Shown here: piece after piece, positions 22,459-32,498 of the stretch
Layout of the letters: every line of letters starts with the position of its first letter
Numbering within the stretch: position 1 is the first letter of the stretch
Assembly (NCBI RefSeq): GCF_020541325.1
Contig: NZ_CP047398.1
Coordinates: 1-61,393 of the forward strand
DNA length: 61,393 bases
Direction: 5' to 3'
From: Candidatus Vallotia laricis
Lineage (GTDB): Bacteria > Pseudomonadota > Gammaproteobacteria > Burkholderiales > Burkholderiaceae
The notes under the pieces: model-generated
Database searches by the model: none
Told to the model about the DNA's origin: nothing
Seen by the model: only the letters and a program-made list of their open reading frames with translations
Translations under genes and position numbers: made by a program

Positions 22459-23022
22459 TTATATCTTACCGATTAGGTTTAACGATGGCTTAAGCGTATT
22501 AGCACCAGGAGTCCACCTAGCCGGGCATACTTCACCAGGATGTGATGCGATATACTGGGCAGCTTGTATCTTACGTAGTAACTCTTCTGCATTACGACCA
22601 ATACCATTATCATGAATCTCATACATCTTAATCTTTCCTGATGGGTCGATCACGAACGTGCCGCGCTGCGCAAGGCCTTCTTCCTCGATCAGAACCTCGA
22701 AATTGCGTGCTAGCGTCGCTGTTGGGTCGCCCACTAGGGGATACTTGATTTTAGAAAGCGTTTCTGATGTATCACACCAAGACTTATGCGCGAAATGAGT
22801 ATCTGTTGATACGCCATAAATCTCTGTACCGAGCTTTTGAAATTCGGCATAGTGGTCTGCTAAATCACCTAACTCGGTTGGACAGACGAAAGTAAAGTCA
22901 GCCGGATAAAATACAATGGCTGACCACTTGCCCTTCAAATTTTCTTCCGTGAGTGTTACGAAAGCTCTATTATGATAAGCGGTTGCTTTAAACGGTTTGA
23001 CCTGCGTATTGATGAGAGACAT
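22459..23022 (-). CDS. ahpC: alkyl hydroperoxide reductase subunit C (2-Cys peroxiredoxin)
   Basis: A 187-residue typical 2-Cys peroxiredoxin that reduces hydrogen peroxide and organic hydroperoxides in the cytoplasm. The peroxidatic cysteine is C47 in FYPADFTFVCPTE and the resolving cysteine is C166 in GEVCPARW. Start MSLINTQVKPFKA and the length match AhpC. An AAGGAAAA site lies about 6 bases upstream of the ATG. No ahpF partner is nearby, so the reductant must be encoded elsewhere. No OxyR site is claimed. Confidence 0.96.
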   Translation of the reverse strand: MSLINTQVKPFKATAYHNRAFVTLTEENLKGKWSAIVFYPADFTFVCPTELGDLADHYAEFQKLGTEIYGVSTDTHFAHKSWCDTSETLSKIKYPLVGDPTATLARNFEVLIEEEGLAQRGTFVIDPSGKIKMYEIHDNGIGRNAEELLRKIQAAQYIASHPGEVCPARWTPGANTLKPSLNLIGKI

Positions 23023-23992
23023 TGCACTTTTCCTTCTTAGGTTAAAAATAACTACCCCCCCTGAAGCTTACGATAAGGAGTGTAAAATAGTAAAGTTGTT
23101 TGGTTCTAAAAACCAATAGATTAAATTTAAAGTACTTTAGCAGTCTTGCATAATGAAATAAAACACAAATATTTTATATAGCATGAAGAATTCATTTATC
23201 AGAGAGTCTATAAAGCTAAAACCACTAATCATCTAATGCGCTTGCATTAGCTAGATAGCTTTCAAAGTCAACTCGTTATTACTGATTCATAGTATTTTCT
23301 TTATATTTAGCTGAATAATACATTCGAATATCTTGCTTTACTGTACTTAAAAGCCATGTGAGTTTACTTGTCCAAATAGAGGATCGTTACTGGTCAAACC
23401 GATATTCGAGAGTTTATTAATTATGCCCCCATGCGTTTTCTATAGCGATTCGCCTAAACTGCTGCCCCACCCGCGGCAAGCTCTAATTAAATTGCGAGTA
23501 GATAGCATTAGCTAAGTTTACTATATTAGTCAACCTATCTTCGCTACTAAGAGATAACAAAGGCGGAAATCTAGAGCTAATTAGTAGCAGCTAAGATTAT
23601 GGAAGTACAGGTACATCTAGTATAGCAAGATAAGTGAACTTGATCATGTTAACTACTTCAACTAACATACTTGTAGTTATTATCAATAATTGAGATGTAT
23701 GAACACACTATTGATCCTAAAAATATAAATTCGAGGATCTTAAGATATCGTGTCAGCATGAAAGTTAGCATACATGCTTACCTGTATCGAATAAATACGA
23801 TACAATCTAGCGGTAGTGTATCAATTTTTAATTTTATCACGATTTACGTACTTAAGTTATTAGCTAATCTAAAAGCATTGAGTTCTTAACGCATATACAG
23901 AAGTAATATACGAGTTCTTCCGCACATGTATTGGCATACTCAACACTACATTCCGCAGTCCTCCTGCTATCGCGGCACTGCCCGGTCTATCC
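23023..23992. other. gene-free spacer between ahpC and zur
   Basis: No gene is recognised. The two flanking genes are divergent, so promoters for both should lie here, but I cannot place them with confidence. Confidence 0.45.
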
Positions 23993-24436
23993 GTGGATAA
24001 TATTACGCAAGCGGTTCAACTCGCGCGCATGTACTGTCAGAAGCGTGGCGAACTGCTCACACCACTACGACAAAAAGTCTTATCGTTACTGCTGCAATCT
24101 GGCCGAGCAACTAAGGCTTATACGTTGCTTGATGAAATGCGCAAAATTCATTCAGGCTCTGCACCACCGACCGTTTACCGTGCACTTGATTTTTTGCAGT
24201 CTGTTGGATTAGTGCACCGAATTGAATCGATTAATGCATTCGCAGTATGTCATAATTTGACACATTGTCGGCAAGGAATCCTAATTGTTTGTCAGTGCGG
24301 CGCAGTTGCTGAAATCGATGCATGGGGAATTCATCACGTGCTAGTAGATAAAATTGCATCGACCGGCTTTACCCTGATCCAGGGTGAGCTGGAGCTCAAA
24401 GGCTTATGCGCAGAGTGCGTGATAAAATCTTTGTAA
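23993..24436 (+). CDS. zur: Fur family regulator, Zur type
   Basis: A 147-residue Fur-superfamily repressor closest to Zur, the zinc-uptake regulator: LTPLRQKVLSLLL, AYTLLDEM and PPTVYRALDFL form the winged helix; residues 90-130 carry the metal-binding His/Cys set; ICXXCG-like VCQCG and CAEC give a structural zinc site. The start chosen is GTG at 23993. The frame stays open upstream and its translation (including SPPAIAALPGLS) looks protein-like, so the true start may be earlier or its codon may have decayed. A strong hairpin follows 46 bases after the stop. Confidence 0.85.
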   Translation: MDNITQAVQLARMYCQKRGELLTPLRQKVLSLLLQSGRATKAYTLLDEMRKIHSGSAPPTVYRALDFLQSVGLVHRIESINAFAVCHNLTHCRQGILIVCQCGAVAEIDAWGIHHVLVDKIASTGFTLIQGELELKGLCAECVIKSL

Positions 24437-25211
24437 TCTAAGAGATTTCATCTAAATAACGAATAAGTTCCTGTAACACAAGTGCGGTCTCTCCTCATAG
24501 GAGAGACCGCATACTAAGTCAGAGCTAGAGTCAAAGTATCAGTACTATACCGCAAGATTATTTTTACGCAAACAAAGAGGTGCCATGTTTTCTACTTGTA
24601 TACTTAATATTTTATATATAAAAAAGTTATAGAACATGGTAATCAATACCGCTTTAGTCAGGTGGAGAAAAAGTCGCAAACGACATTAAGCCTACATATT
24701 AAGATAAGAGCACATCTAAAATATATATAGCACTTATCATACTTGTAATAAGCGCGCTCCAAAAGACGCAGTAAATCTATATTTAGCTCGATATGCTATC
24801 AACAACAATTTATTGTAATGTAACTACATACAATACTGACTCAAGCGCATATAAGACTATAATTTTTTTCTAGTTTTTTATATCTAACATTTGAGCAATC
24901 ATTTTTCATGAATATTCTTTACTATGTAATAGTTTTATTCTCTAAATATTTAAATAATATTAGATTATTATGGTGGTATGTATAATTTTTTACTAAGATA
25001 TAATGTATAAGGATAATTATCCAATTAAAAATTTATCTATAACTTGTAAAGTTATATCACAGACTTGCATTTCTTAATACATATCATTATTTATAATCTT
25101 GATATGTAAAATATTCATCCAATATTTGCTCTTTTAAATATCAATCAAATACACTCCACATCTTCTTACAAGACAGAAAGAGCTTACCTGTGTATCTTAA
25201 AGCTTACTATA
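24437..25211. other. spacer upstream of the partition module
   Basis: Apart from the zur terminator hairpin, this AT-rich stretch has no recognisable gene. Confidence 0.45.
24483..24511 (+). terminator. hairpin terminator after zur
   Basis: TGCGGTCTCTCCT and AGGAGAGACCGCA form a perfect 13-bp stem with a CAT loop, 46 bases after the zur stop. The following T-run is poor. Confidence 0.6.
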
Positions 25212-25227
25212 GTTTATGCGCATAAAG
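25212..25227. promoter_or_regulatory. candidate parS centromere site
   Basis: GTTTATGCGCATAAAG contains the 14-bp palindrome TTTATGCGCATAAA, 72 bases before the parA start. It differs at one end base from the parS consensus that I recall for Burkholderia second chromosomes (GTTTATGCGCATAAAC). I found no second perfect copy. Confidence 0.75.
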
Positions 25228-25299
25228 TTTATAATTTGAAAAAATTAAAAAATAGTAAATTTTTAAAAAAAAGTCTTGATAAATATTAAGGAGTTTCAA

Positions 25300-25959
25300 G
25301 TGACAGCTAAAATAATTGCGGTTACTCAGCAAAAAGGGGGGGTTGGCAAAAGCACAATTGCAATGCATCTTGGTGCAGCATTACACGAAAAAGAAAAAAA
25401 AGTTTTAGTTGTCGATGCGGATGGACAAAATACATTAATTCACTGGTCTAGTACTACCTGTGAAGAGGTAGGCATTCCATTTTCAATTGTGAATTTAGCA
25501 GAAGCGGGGGGGGAAATTCATAAAGAAATAAAAAAATTTGTTAATGATTACGATCTTATAATTATAGATTGTCCACCATCAATTACAGAACAAATCTCTG
25601 GTATTGTACTTTTAGTAGCTAGTATTGCTATTATACCGATATCATCGTCACCAGCTGACTATTGGTCAAGTATCGGCCTAATGAAACTTATTCAGCAGGC
25701 ACAGATAATAAATGAAGATTTAAAAGCTGTTTTTCTTCTTAATAAGACTGAAGAGAAACGAATGCTAACGCGCGAATTAAAGCGCTCACTTAAAAAACTC
25801 AGTTTTCCACTTCTTAAAACTCGGATCTCTACCCGAGAGTGTTATAAGCAAGCAATGGCACTAGGAAAAACTGTTCTACAAATGACAGACCGCAGTAGTA
25901 AGCTAGCAAGCGCCGAAATCCGAGCCTGTACTAATGAAATCTTAATGCTTTTAAAGTAA
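25300..25959 (+). CDS. parA: ParA partition ATPase
   Basis: A 219-residue ParA-type ATPase for active segregation of the replicon. KGGVGKS (residues 12-18) is the deviant Walker A motif; LVVDADGQNT and DLIIIDCPPSI are the following motifs. I take the GTG at 25300 because AAGGAG lies 7-12 bases before it. The frame runs in from upstream (a TTG at 25276 is possible), but without such support. There is no N-terminal helix-turn-helix, as in small plasmid or secondary-chromosome ParAs. It is followed by parB after 18 bases and preceded by a parS-like palindrome. The Walker A codons contain an A5G7 run prone to slippage. Confidence 0.93.
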   Translation: MTAKIIAVTQQKGGVGKSTIAMHLGAALHEKEKKVLVVDADGQNTLIHWSSTTCEEVGIPFSIVNLAEAGGEIHKEIKKFVNDYDLIIIDCPPSITEQISGIVLLVASIAIIPISSSPADYWSSIGLMKLIQQAQIINEDLKAVFLLNKTEEKRMLTRELKRSLKKLSFPLLKTRISTRECYKQAMALGKTVLQMTDRSSKLASAEIRACTNEILMLLK

Positions 25960-25977
25960 CTTTTTATATTCAATTAT

Positions 25978-27036
25978 ATGAAATCTACTCAACTAGCCCG
26001 AGGTTTCCGGGCGCGGCCAGATGTAACAACTAGCGAAAAAAAAACATCGCTAGAGCGTCTTAATACGATCGATACCTGGGTCAAGCAGAAAAATAACCCT
26101 GATTTCTCTAAATCAGTTGTAATTAATAAAGACAATGATATTCAGTCTAGAACAACAAATTCTCGCGAATCTGCCGCTTACGCTATATGGCGCACTAAAA
26201 CCGAATATACGCCAGGGCAAATTATTTTGTTACCCTTGAAAAGGATTAAACCAAGTCCTTTTAATCCACGTTATTTTTACTTAAAATCATCTATTCAGGA
26301 ACTGGCTATAAATCTTGCTAAGCAAGGTCAACAGCAGGCTATTCATGTTATTCCCGACTACCAAAACCCTGGTACATTTTTTCTAAGCGATGGTGGTCGT
26401 CGGGTTCTGGCATTAAGAGAATCTAATCAGGAAAGTGTAAAAGCAATTGTCGTAGACTTACCAATTGGTATTGAGAGCTATAAGTTTGGTTACGATTTAA
26501 ATGTTCAAAGGGACTCACAAACAGTCTTTGATAACGCTATTATATGGCAGCGCTTTCTCGATCAACAGTACTTTAAAAGTCAGCGCGAACTTGCTGAGAA
26601 TCTTGGAATTGATGAGTCTACAGTTGCTGTCGCATTAGGCATTGCTAAATTGCCGGAAATTATTATGAAAGAAATGCTAACTAGACCCGACCGATTTGGA
26701 TCTAATATGGCATACCAAGTTGCCCGATATCATTCGGAAAAAGGTGTAAATGCTGCGCTTAAATTAATCAATAAGATTGTCGCTAACGACCTGAGCACTC
26801 GGCAAGTTGCTGATATTATTAAATATAAATCACTATCAAGCAATATGCCCCAACCGCTTCGTCGTCAGCGTTATAAGCAACGAGTAGAAATTAAGGTAGA
26901 TGGAGTAATCCTAGGTGACCTTAAATTATACGGCGACGATCGACTTGAATTAAAGCTTAAAGGACTAGTACCAAAAAAGCGAGACGAATTATTAACAAAA
27001 ATCGAAGCACTTTTTTCCAAAAATATCAAATGCTAA
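25978..27036 (+). CDS. parB: ParB centromere-binding protein
   Basis: A 352-residue ParB/Spo0J-family protein that would bind parS and work with ParA. The ParB N-terminal domain begins near residue 85 (LKRIKPSPFNPRYFY); the CTPase box is DGGRRVLAL, a variant of the usual GERR; the KorB-like helix-turn-helix follows (SQRELAENLGIDESTVAVALGIAKLP). The first 70 residues are polar and probably disordered. It is in an operon with parA and converges with rep. Confidence 0.93.
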   Translation: MKSTQLARGFRARPDVTTSEKKTSLERLNTIDTWVKQKNNPDFSKSVVINKDNDIQSRTTNSRESAAYAIWRTKTEYTPGQIILLPLKRIKPSPFNPRYFYLKSSIQELAINLAKQGQQQAIHVIPDYQNPGTFFLSDGGRRVLALRESNQESVKAIVVDLPIGIESYKFGYDLNVQRDSQTVFDNAIIWQRFLDQQYFKSQRELAENLGIDESTVAVALGIAKLPEIIMKEMLTRPDRFGSNMAYQVARYHSEKGVNAALKLINKIVANDLSTRQVADIIKYKSLSSNMPQPLRRQRYKQRVEIKVDGVILGDLKLYGDDRLELKLKGLVPKKRDELLTKIEALFSKNIKC

Positions 27037-27089
27037 TATCCAGGAAAATAAATAATGAATTTTTATACTCATAAATAGCATATTAGCAT
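27030..27089. terminator. inverted repeat between convergent parB and rep
   Basis: ATGCTAATAT (27030-27039, including the parB stop) and ATATTAGCAT (27080-27089) can pair across about 40 bases, just before the rep stop. It could act as a bidirectional terminator, but the stem is AT-rich and the loop is long. Confidence 0.3.
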
Positions 27090-27093
27090 TAGA

Positions 27094-28443
27094 TTAATCT
27101 GTATCGTGCACATAATTTAATGTAAATGCAAGTAAATCACCATCCGTTGGCTCACCCCATGTTTTTAGCACAAACCAATCAAAAAAAGCAGTTTCAGCAA
27201 TCTTTGATGAGGTACCACGCTTCCGCCATTCGTCGCGCAGATGCATTCCCAGGCTCGGTAACACCTCGTCTTCAAATGATTCTCGAATAAGCTCTTGATT
27301 AGCGTTATCTTGCTTATCATAAAACTTTTGTGCTTGTTTTCTACGATATGCAGCATATTCTGCCAAAAGTCGAGTTTTTGGATCTTGTACTATAGAATTT
27401 TTCTTAATATGTGGAAACATTTGCGCTGCCTCAACTGGCGGCGCGTAGCCTTTTTTTAGTGCATCCTTAAACAGTGCTGCAGCACTACGTACTATAGGCA
27501 ACGTTGTGCTACGCATACGTTGCTCCGTCATTTGAAGTGCAGCACGAATACAATTCTCTTCGTTATCATTGTAAATTGTTTGCGCGTCTTTTAAAGGAAT
27601 ACCGAGCTTAACCATACGTTCGATCACTGTGCTATCAAATACGTTTCGATGCAAATCGATTTCTAGCATTGCTTGCTTTCGCTCTGCTACTTGGAACTGG
27701 ATTTCTGATATTCTCCGTCCTTCACGATGTTCAATTAATTCGATATTAATATTGGTTACCGCATTCACTTCTGCCATAGCAGGACGAAGATAGTCTCGCT
27801 TAAAATATTTATATTCACGTTTAGCATTATCGCCGCCTTCCGAGTTAGGCGTTCCAGATAAGATGGGACGCCACCATTCCCAGGGCTCACGCATTGTAAG
27901 ATGGCTTGGATTAGTTAAGTAACGTATACAGATCTCATAGAGCGCTAGCCCAGCACTACTACGTAGTTGGCTTTGGAACTGCAAGCTCAGGCGAGCGTAT
28001 TGAACGGGATCAAGAAGTTTTTTCTTAATCTTTGGGGCAAACGAAAACTCAACCCATACACGCCGGGTAGCTGTATCCTCAAGAATTTCGGCATCCGCAA
28101 TTAATGTTGAAATACCCCATTTGCGCCCCGGTTTTTGGCTCGATGTTCCGGTACTCCATTCAACTTGCACCGATACCATCCTACGCAAATGCTCTTTAAT
28201 GAGCGCCGTGTCATGAGAGTCAAATGCGGAATTTTTAACAATATCCGAAAGCAATGCTCGGTAAGTATCACCTGACTCATCCGATTTCTGCGCAACCGCT
28301 AATAACACATTAAAGAGTTTGCGAGTCAGCAAAGTAATCTTGCCGCTTTTTGGTTGAATTGCGATAGCTTCAACGGCCTTGCGCAACTCTGCGGAGGTTT
28401 GGCTGACAACATCAGTTTTCTTCTTTGTAACACGGGTAGCCAT
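27094..28443 (-). CDS. plasmid/secondary-replicon replication initiator (Rep_3/RepB type)
   Basis: A 449-residue initiator. The N-terminal half (residues about 35-260) has the tandem winged-helix layout of Rep_3 proteins: TRKLFNVLLAVAQK, EHLRRMVSVQVEW, LSLQFQSQLRSSAGLALYEICIRY, then a WW-rich linker and YFKRDYLRPAMAEVNAVTNINIELIE. The C-terminal 190 residues form the extension found in the Burkholderia second-chromosome and megaplasmid initiators I recall. Start ATG at 28443. The iteron array begins 118 bases upstream of it, so the initiator probably binds there and may repress its own promoter. Confidence 0.9.
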   Translation of the reverse strand: MATRVTKKKTDVVSQTSAELRKAVEAIAIQPKSGKITLLTRKLFNVLLAVAQKSDESGDTYRALLSDIVKNSAFDSHDTALIKEHLRRMVSVQVEWSTGTSSQKPGRKWGISTLIADAEILEDTATRRVWVEFSFAPKIKKKLLDPVQYARLSLQFQSQLRSSAGLALYEICIRYLTNPSHLTMREPWEWWRPILSGTPNSEGGDNAKREYKYFKRDYLRPAMAEVNAVTNINIELIEHREGRRISEIQFQVAERKQAMLEIDLHRNVFDSTVIERMVKLGIPLKDAQTIYNDNEENCIRAALQMTEQRMRSTTLPIVRSAAALFKDALKKGYAPPVEAAQMFPHIKKNSIVQDPKTRLLAEYAAYRRKQAQKFYDKQDNANQELIRESFEDEVLPSLGMHLRDEWRKRGTSSKIAETAFFDWFVLKTWGEPTDGDLLAFTLNYVHDTD

Positions 28444-28560
28444 ACGTTAAATCTAGACAGTGGTTAATTAGAGCATACTGTAATAGTGAAGACTGTATAT
28501 GTTTAACAACTCACTCATTATAGAGCAATACTATGAATACTTATTCACGGTAATACACCC

Positions 28561-29536
28561 CCCTGAAAAGTCTCACCTTTAACCTATTAAGCACTTATTG
28601 CGTCAGTGAAAAACTGACTATGTATTTTTATCAAAAAATTTAATTTAGATTAAAAAAATTTGTAAGGAATTTTCCCGAACAAACTCACCCCAAATGATCG
28701 TAGCTTTTGGCTACTAAAAGCTTTAATAAAATACCGGTTTTTTCTCTAAAATGGGCAAAGCTTTATAAATATTTGCTATCTAAAAGCAAAAATACAGTTC
28801 AATCAGTTATATAACATGTCCAGGCTTTTAGCACGGCACTTACTTTTAAACTGCGCCTCAGACTGCGTCTAACTTCTGTAAAGACTCACTTTGATACAGA
28901 AAATGCGTACTACTAAATTTAGATAATATTGCTTTAGCGTGCTTTTTAACGACCCGAAAAAGCTCACCTTTATAAGATAAAGCTCGTTATGTCGATACTT
29001 AAAATCTGTTATATATCATATAGTTATAGTATGTATTGCTTTTACTAATACGACTAAAAAGTACGAATAGCATAATAAAATAAACTCCTGCGAAGGCTCA
29101 CTTAGTAGTGCTGTAATGTTTATTTACACATGAATATTCATTTTAATAATTTCGTTTAGGATGCGCCATAAAATGGCATTTTTATTCCCGTATTAACTCA
29201 CTTTTACGGATAAAATCATCCCGAAAAACCTCACTAAACAGAAAAAAGAGTAGCGAAAGATAAAAGTAAGCTAAACGCTCTTCCCGAAGAAGCTCACTGA
29301 GTACTTTTCAGAGAGGAGTTTTAATGCATAAACTCTTTTTTAGCCTTAACTATCGTACATATATTCCTGTATTTTCTCACTTAAGTTGCTGGTACTTAAT
29401 AATTTAAACCTGAATTCGCTCACTATAATTCCTGTATCTACTCACCTAATTCCCTGAACTCCGTCACTTTATTATCCTGTATGGCCTCACTTTAATTCCC
29501 GTAAACCTTCACATTAGTATTCGGAAAGCCTTGCTG
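28561..29536 (+). repeat. array of 14 direct 17-bp iterons
   Basis: Copies start at 28561, 28673, 28952, 29086, 29186, 29219, 29282, 29365, 29408, 29430, 29452, 29475, 29497 and 29520. The consensus is (T/C)CC(T/C)G(A/T)A followed by four or five variable bases and CTCAC(T/C), for example TCCTGTATCTACTCACC (29430) and TCCCGAAGAAGCTCACT (29282). All point the same way. From 29408 on, starts are spaced by 22-23 bp (two helical turns). The last copy (29520) is degenerate. Confidence 0.92.
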
Positions 29537-29774
29537 GGTAAGGGATTGAGCTAATGTTAACGTTTTTAAAGTAATTTTTATGTTTCTTAATTAACTCAAG
29601 AAATTCTTGGAGCGAAAGATAAATTTAATTAATTTTTTAAAATTGGTATAGCCTCGGGTCTTTGAATAAATAAAAAGTTTTTGCTAAGGGGGGGGGCATA
29701 TAGATAGTAAAATTATACTTTTGATTTTTTTATAAAGTTAAGTATTGTTAAGTTTTTTGCAATTTTTTAATTTT

Positions 29775-29820
29775 ATTTAAAAATTCTTTATTTAATAAAT
29801 TAAATAAAGAATTTTTAAAT
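29775..29820. repeat. 46-bp AT palindrome beside the iterons
   Basis: Bases 29775-29796 and 29799-29820 are exact reverse complements around AA. It lies about 240 bases beyond the last iteron. Cruciform formation or easy melting here would suit an origin, but that role is inferred. Confidence 0.9.
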
Positions 29821-31751
29821 CTGTAAAAAATATTTTTATTAAATCTTCAGAAATTTATATTTTTTATAATATAATAAAATTATGTCAATAAAAATTTTAT
29901 TTAAGGCTAACATCAATAAAAACAACATTCTTAAAATTTCGAGCTAAATAAAACTAACTTATATACGTATATGTTATATAACTATCCATAAATAAATATT
30001 CTTTACAAGAATAAATGTTTAACATGATAGTTCTAAAAATAGAACTCAATAGTTCTATTTTTACTTTAAGATACATACTTTGTTATGCAACAAATAATTA
30101 ATTCATATAAAACTTTGTTCTTAACAAGTAACTCAAAACTTATTAATAATAATGTATTATATTACATTTTATGTATATATATCTAATAAACTATGCAGTA
30201 ATTATTACTTAACTTTCTTTTACAAGAAAAATTCAAAATTTATTTAATTATACAAAATCTATCTTGTATCAAAACTTTTTATTAGAAAAAAATTTATTTA
30301 ATATTAATAATTGATATTATCTAACATGCAATTTTAGCTTATTCACGACTTTTATACAGAGTATTTGATATAATCAGTGCTTAAATAGAGTTTATCTAAT
30401 GTCACAGGAGTAATATTCTCTAAAATTACTAAAAAATATCCATCTTCACTAGTAAGAATTGAGCATACTCCACACCTAGTTCTTTATTGATTTGTAATTC
30501 AGAATTTTTCCTTCATCTGCTTATTTATACGCGCACATCACAACAAAATAATAGAGTACTTTACTTTTATTATATAGCTATAAACCAATGGTTATATATA
30601 ATAACTGAATAGGAACAATTATTATATAAAGTGAATACTTTATCTCATTAAAGTATTTTGTTGTATACATCTGTAAAAATAAAACTCTTATTAGTGAAAA
30701 TAAGATTAATGAAACTAAAATTTAAGAATTGATCTTAACACGCTAATTAATATAAAGCGTAACTAACGAACAAGATATCACATCTTGGATATGAGTGCAT
30801 CGTAGTCTGAAAAATAATGAAATTATTTTATGAATAAGCTTTATCGAATTATTAATATAATTATATTAATAATTACTGCTTAAATTATTTAATAACAACT
30901 CCTTTATTTATACATATAAGCATTTATTTGATATAAATATTATATTAAATTAATATCAAATCAATATTTGAAATATTTTCAATCACATTAAATAGATTAT
31001 ATCAAGTGTTAATAACATTGAGGAAAGTTCACAATAAGTAAATAAAATCTATTAGATTGGAATAGTTAAACTCAGAAAAGTATGTTTTAAACATAGATCA
31101 CAGATCTAAATTATTTAGATATAGAAATCGACTAATAGTGTTTTATACATTTCTGAAATTGAAATAATTAGATGGCATAAACTTATATAAGAAAGTGAAT
31201 CTTATTAGATTCTAAAAGTAATTTCAATAATTAAATAAAAATCTACTTCACAATATTAGATAATATTTAATATTATCTAATACAGCCATATCAGTAAGCA
31301 TGAACTGCAACACAGGGGAACAAATAATTATCATTCCACTTGTTTAGCGGTTGTTACTTACAACTTCTATTTTGTAAGTACATATAATATCAGGGTATAT
31401 GTACTAGATAGACAACTGTTGCTATAATATAAAATAGCGCAGCTTTTTTAAGAATTTTTTCTATTTTATATCTTATATGATTTGAATCTTTGATAAAAAT
31501 AATATTTTTTATTAAAGACGTCAAAAGTTATATACTATGTATTTAAATTTTATTTAGGTTTCCTAAAAAAATTATTCAAATAGAAAAATTTCAACATTTA
31601 TCTTAAATCAAGAATTGAAAAAGTATCTCAATACAATACAGATATTATAGAAAGTGATATTGTGAACTATATGCCAGTCTTATAAAGACTAGTATAGTAT
31701 ATTTTTTATAACGCAATTTTTATAGCGCAGCATATACTTTATACATAAAAG
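29821..31751. other. very AT-rich gene-free region downstream of the origin
   Basis: Nearly 2 kb without a credible ORF. It contains short hairpins such as AGTTCTA/TAGAACT near 30030, and no recognisable gene remnant. Confidence 0.55.
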
Positions 31752-32498
31752 ATGGGCGAAGATGTAATTTATGCTAAGGGGACAACCTTACTAAGCTCTG
31801 CTGGACGATGGCCTAACGATGTGTTATTGTGGAATGTACGCATCCCACTTGCTGCCTCTACTGCATGGAAATTGCTTCGAGCGCGGTTGTCTGTTAACGA
31901 GCAGCAACGAGCACTGCGCTATCAACATGACGCAGATCGTCTACGTTTTGCTGCAACGCGGGCTGTGCTGCGAACGTTACTTGCTAAGTATACTGGTACC
32001 CTTCCGTTATCGCTGCGTTTTTCATTAGGGGCTTTTGGACGACTAGAACTTGCTGGCTACCAGGACAGATTATCGTTTAATGTGACACATGCGGGTCAGA
32101 ATGCGCTGATTGCGCTCTCAAATAAGCGTTGTGTAGGCGTAGATATTGAGTGTGTCGAGCGTGTAATAGCTTGGCGAGCATTACTTAAAACGGTATGTAC
32201 CACTTCTGAGCGGAATATCCTGCTCAGGAGCAGCCCCATGCGTGGTGCTAAGGGTTTTTTGCGGTGCTGGACAGCTAAGGAAGCCGTACTTAAGGCGTTT
32301 GGTATCGGTATTAGATATGGATTGCAACGGGTTTCCGTAGATCCTTTCGCTCCAGGTATACAGCATATTAAACTACCAGTAAAAGACAAATGGAATAGTA
32401 TTGCTGTACTACAACTACACTGGATTGATGATCTTGTTGACTATCTCGGCTGCATCGCATTTGGACCGATTGGTAGTGTCAACGCACATTTGTGCTAG
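31752..32498 (+). CDS. Sfp-type 4'-phosphopantetheinyl transferase
   Basis: A 248-residue enzyme that would transfer phosphopantetheine from CoA to the conserved serine of acyl or peptidyl carrier proteins. Motifs in order are FNVTHAG (109-115), GVDIE (129-133, with metal ligands D131 and E133) and WTAKEAVLKAFG (173-184, with K176, E177 and K181). Length and two-lobed layout fit Sfp/AcpT rather than the short AcpS. It stands alone beside the origin, with no polyketide or peptide synthetase in view. In a reduced genome it may have replaced AcpS for fatty-acid ACP, or be a relic of secondary metabolism. Confidence 0.9.
   Translation: MGEDVIYAKGTTLLSSAGRWPNDVLLWNVRIPLAASTAWKLLRARLSVNEQQRALRYQHDADRLRFAATRAVLRTLLAKYTGTLPLSLRFSLGAFGRLELAGYQDRLSFNVTHAGQNALIALSNKRCVGVDIECVERVIAWRALLKTVCTTSERNILLRSSPMRGAKGFLRCWTAKEAVLKAFGIGIRYGLQRVSVDPFAPGIQHIKLPVKDKWNSIAVLQLHWIDDLVDYLGCIAFGPIGSVNAHLC

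Larger units (their letters stand above)
28444..29820. other. iteron-type replication origin region
   Basis: This non-coding region next to rep holds 14 iterons (28561-29536), a G9 run (29688-29696) and a 46-bp AT palindrome (29775-29820). The layout of initiator gene, iterons and AT-rich DNA is that of a theta-type origin. A DnaA-box-like TTATTCACG is at 28541-28549, which is weak. Confidence 0.85.

Noticed and set aside
28561-29536. Iterons as a CRISPR array
   Set aside because: Repeats are only 17 bp with variable centres and spacers of about 5 bases or irregular gaps, next to a Rep gene; no cas genes are present.
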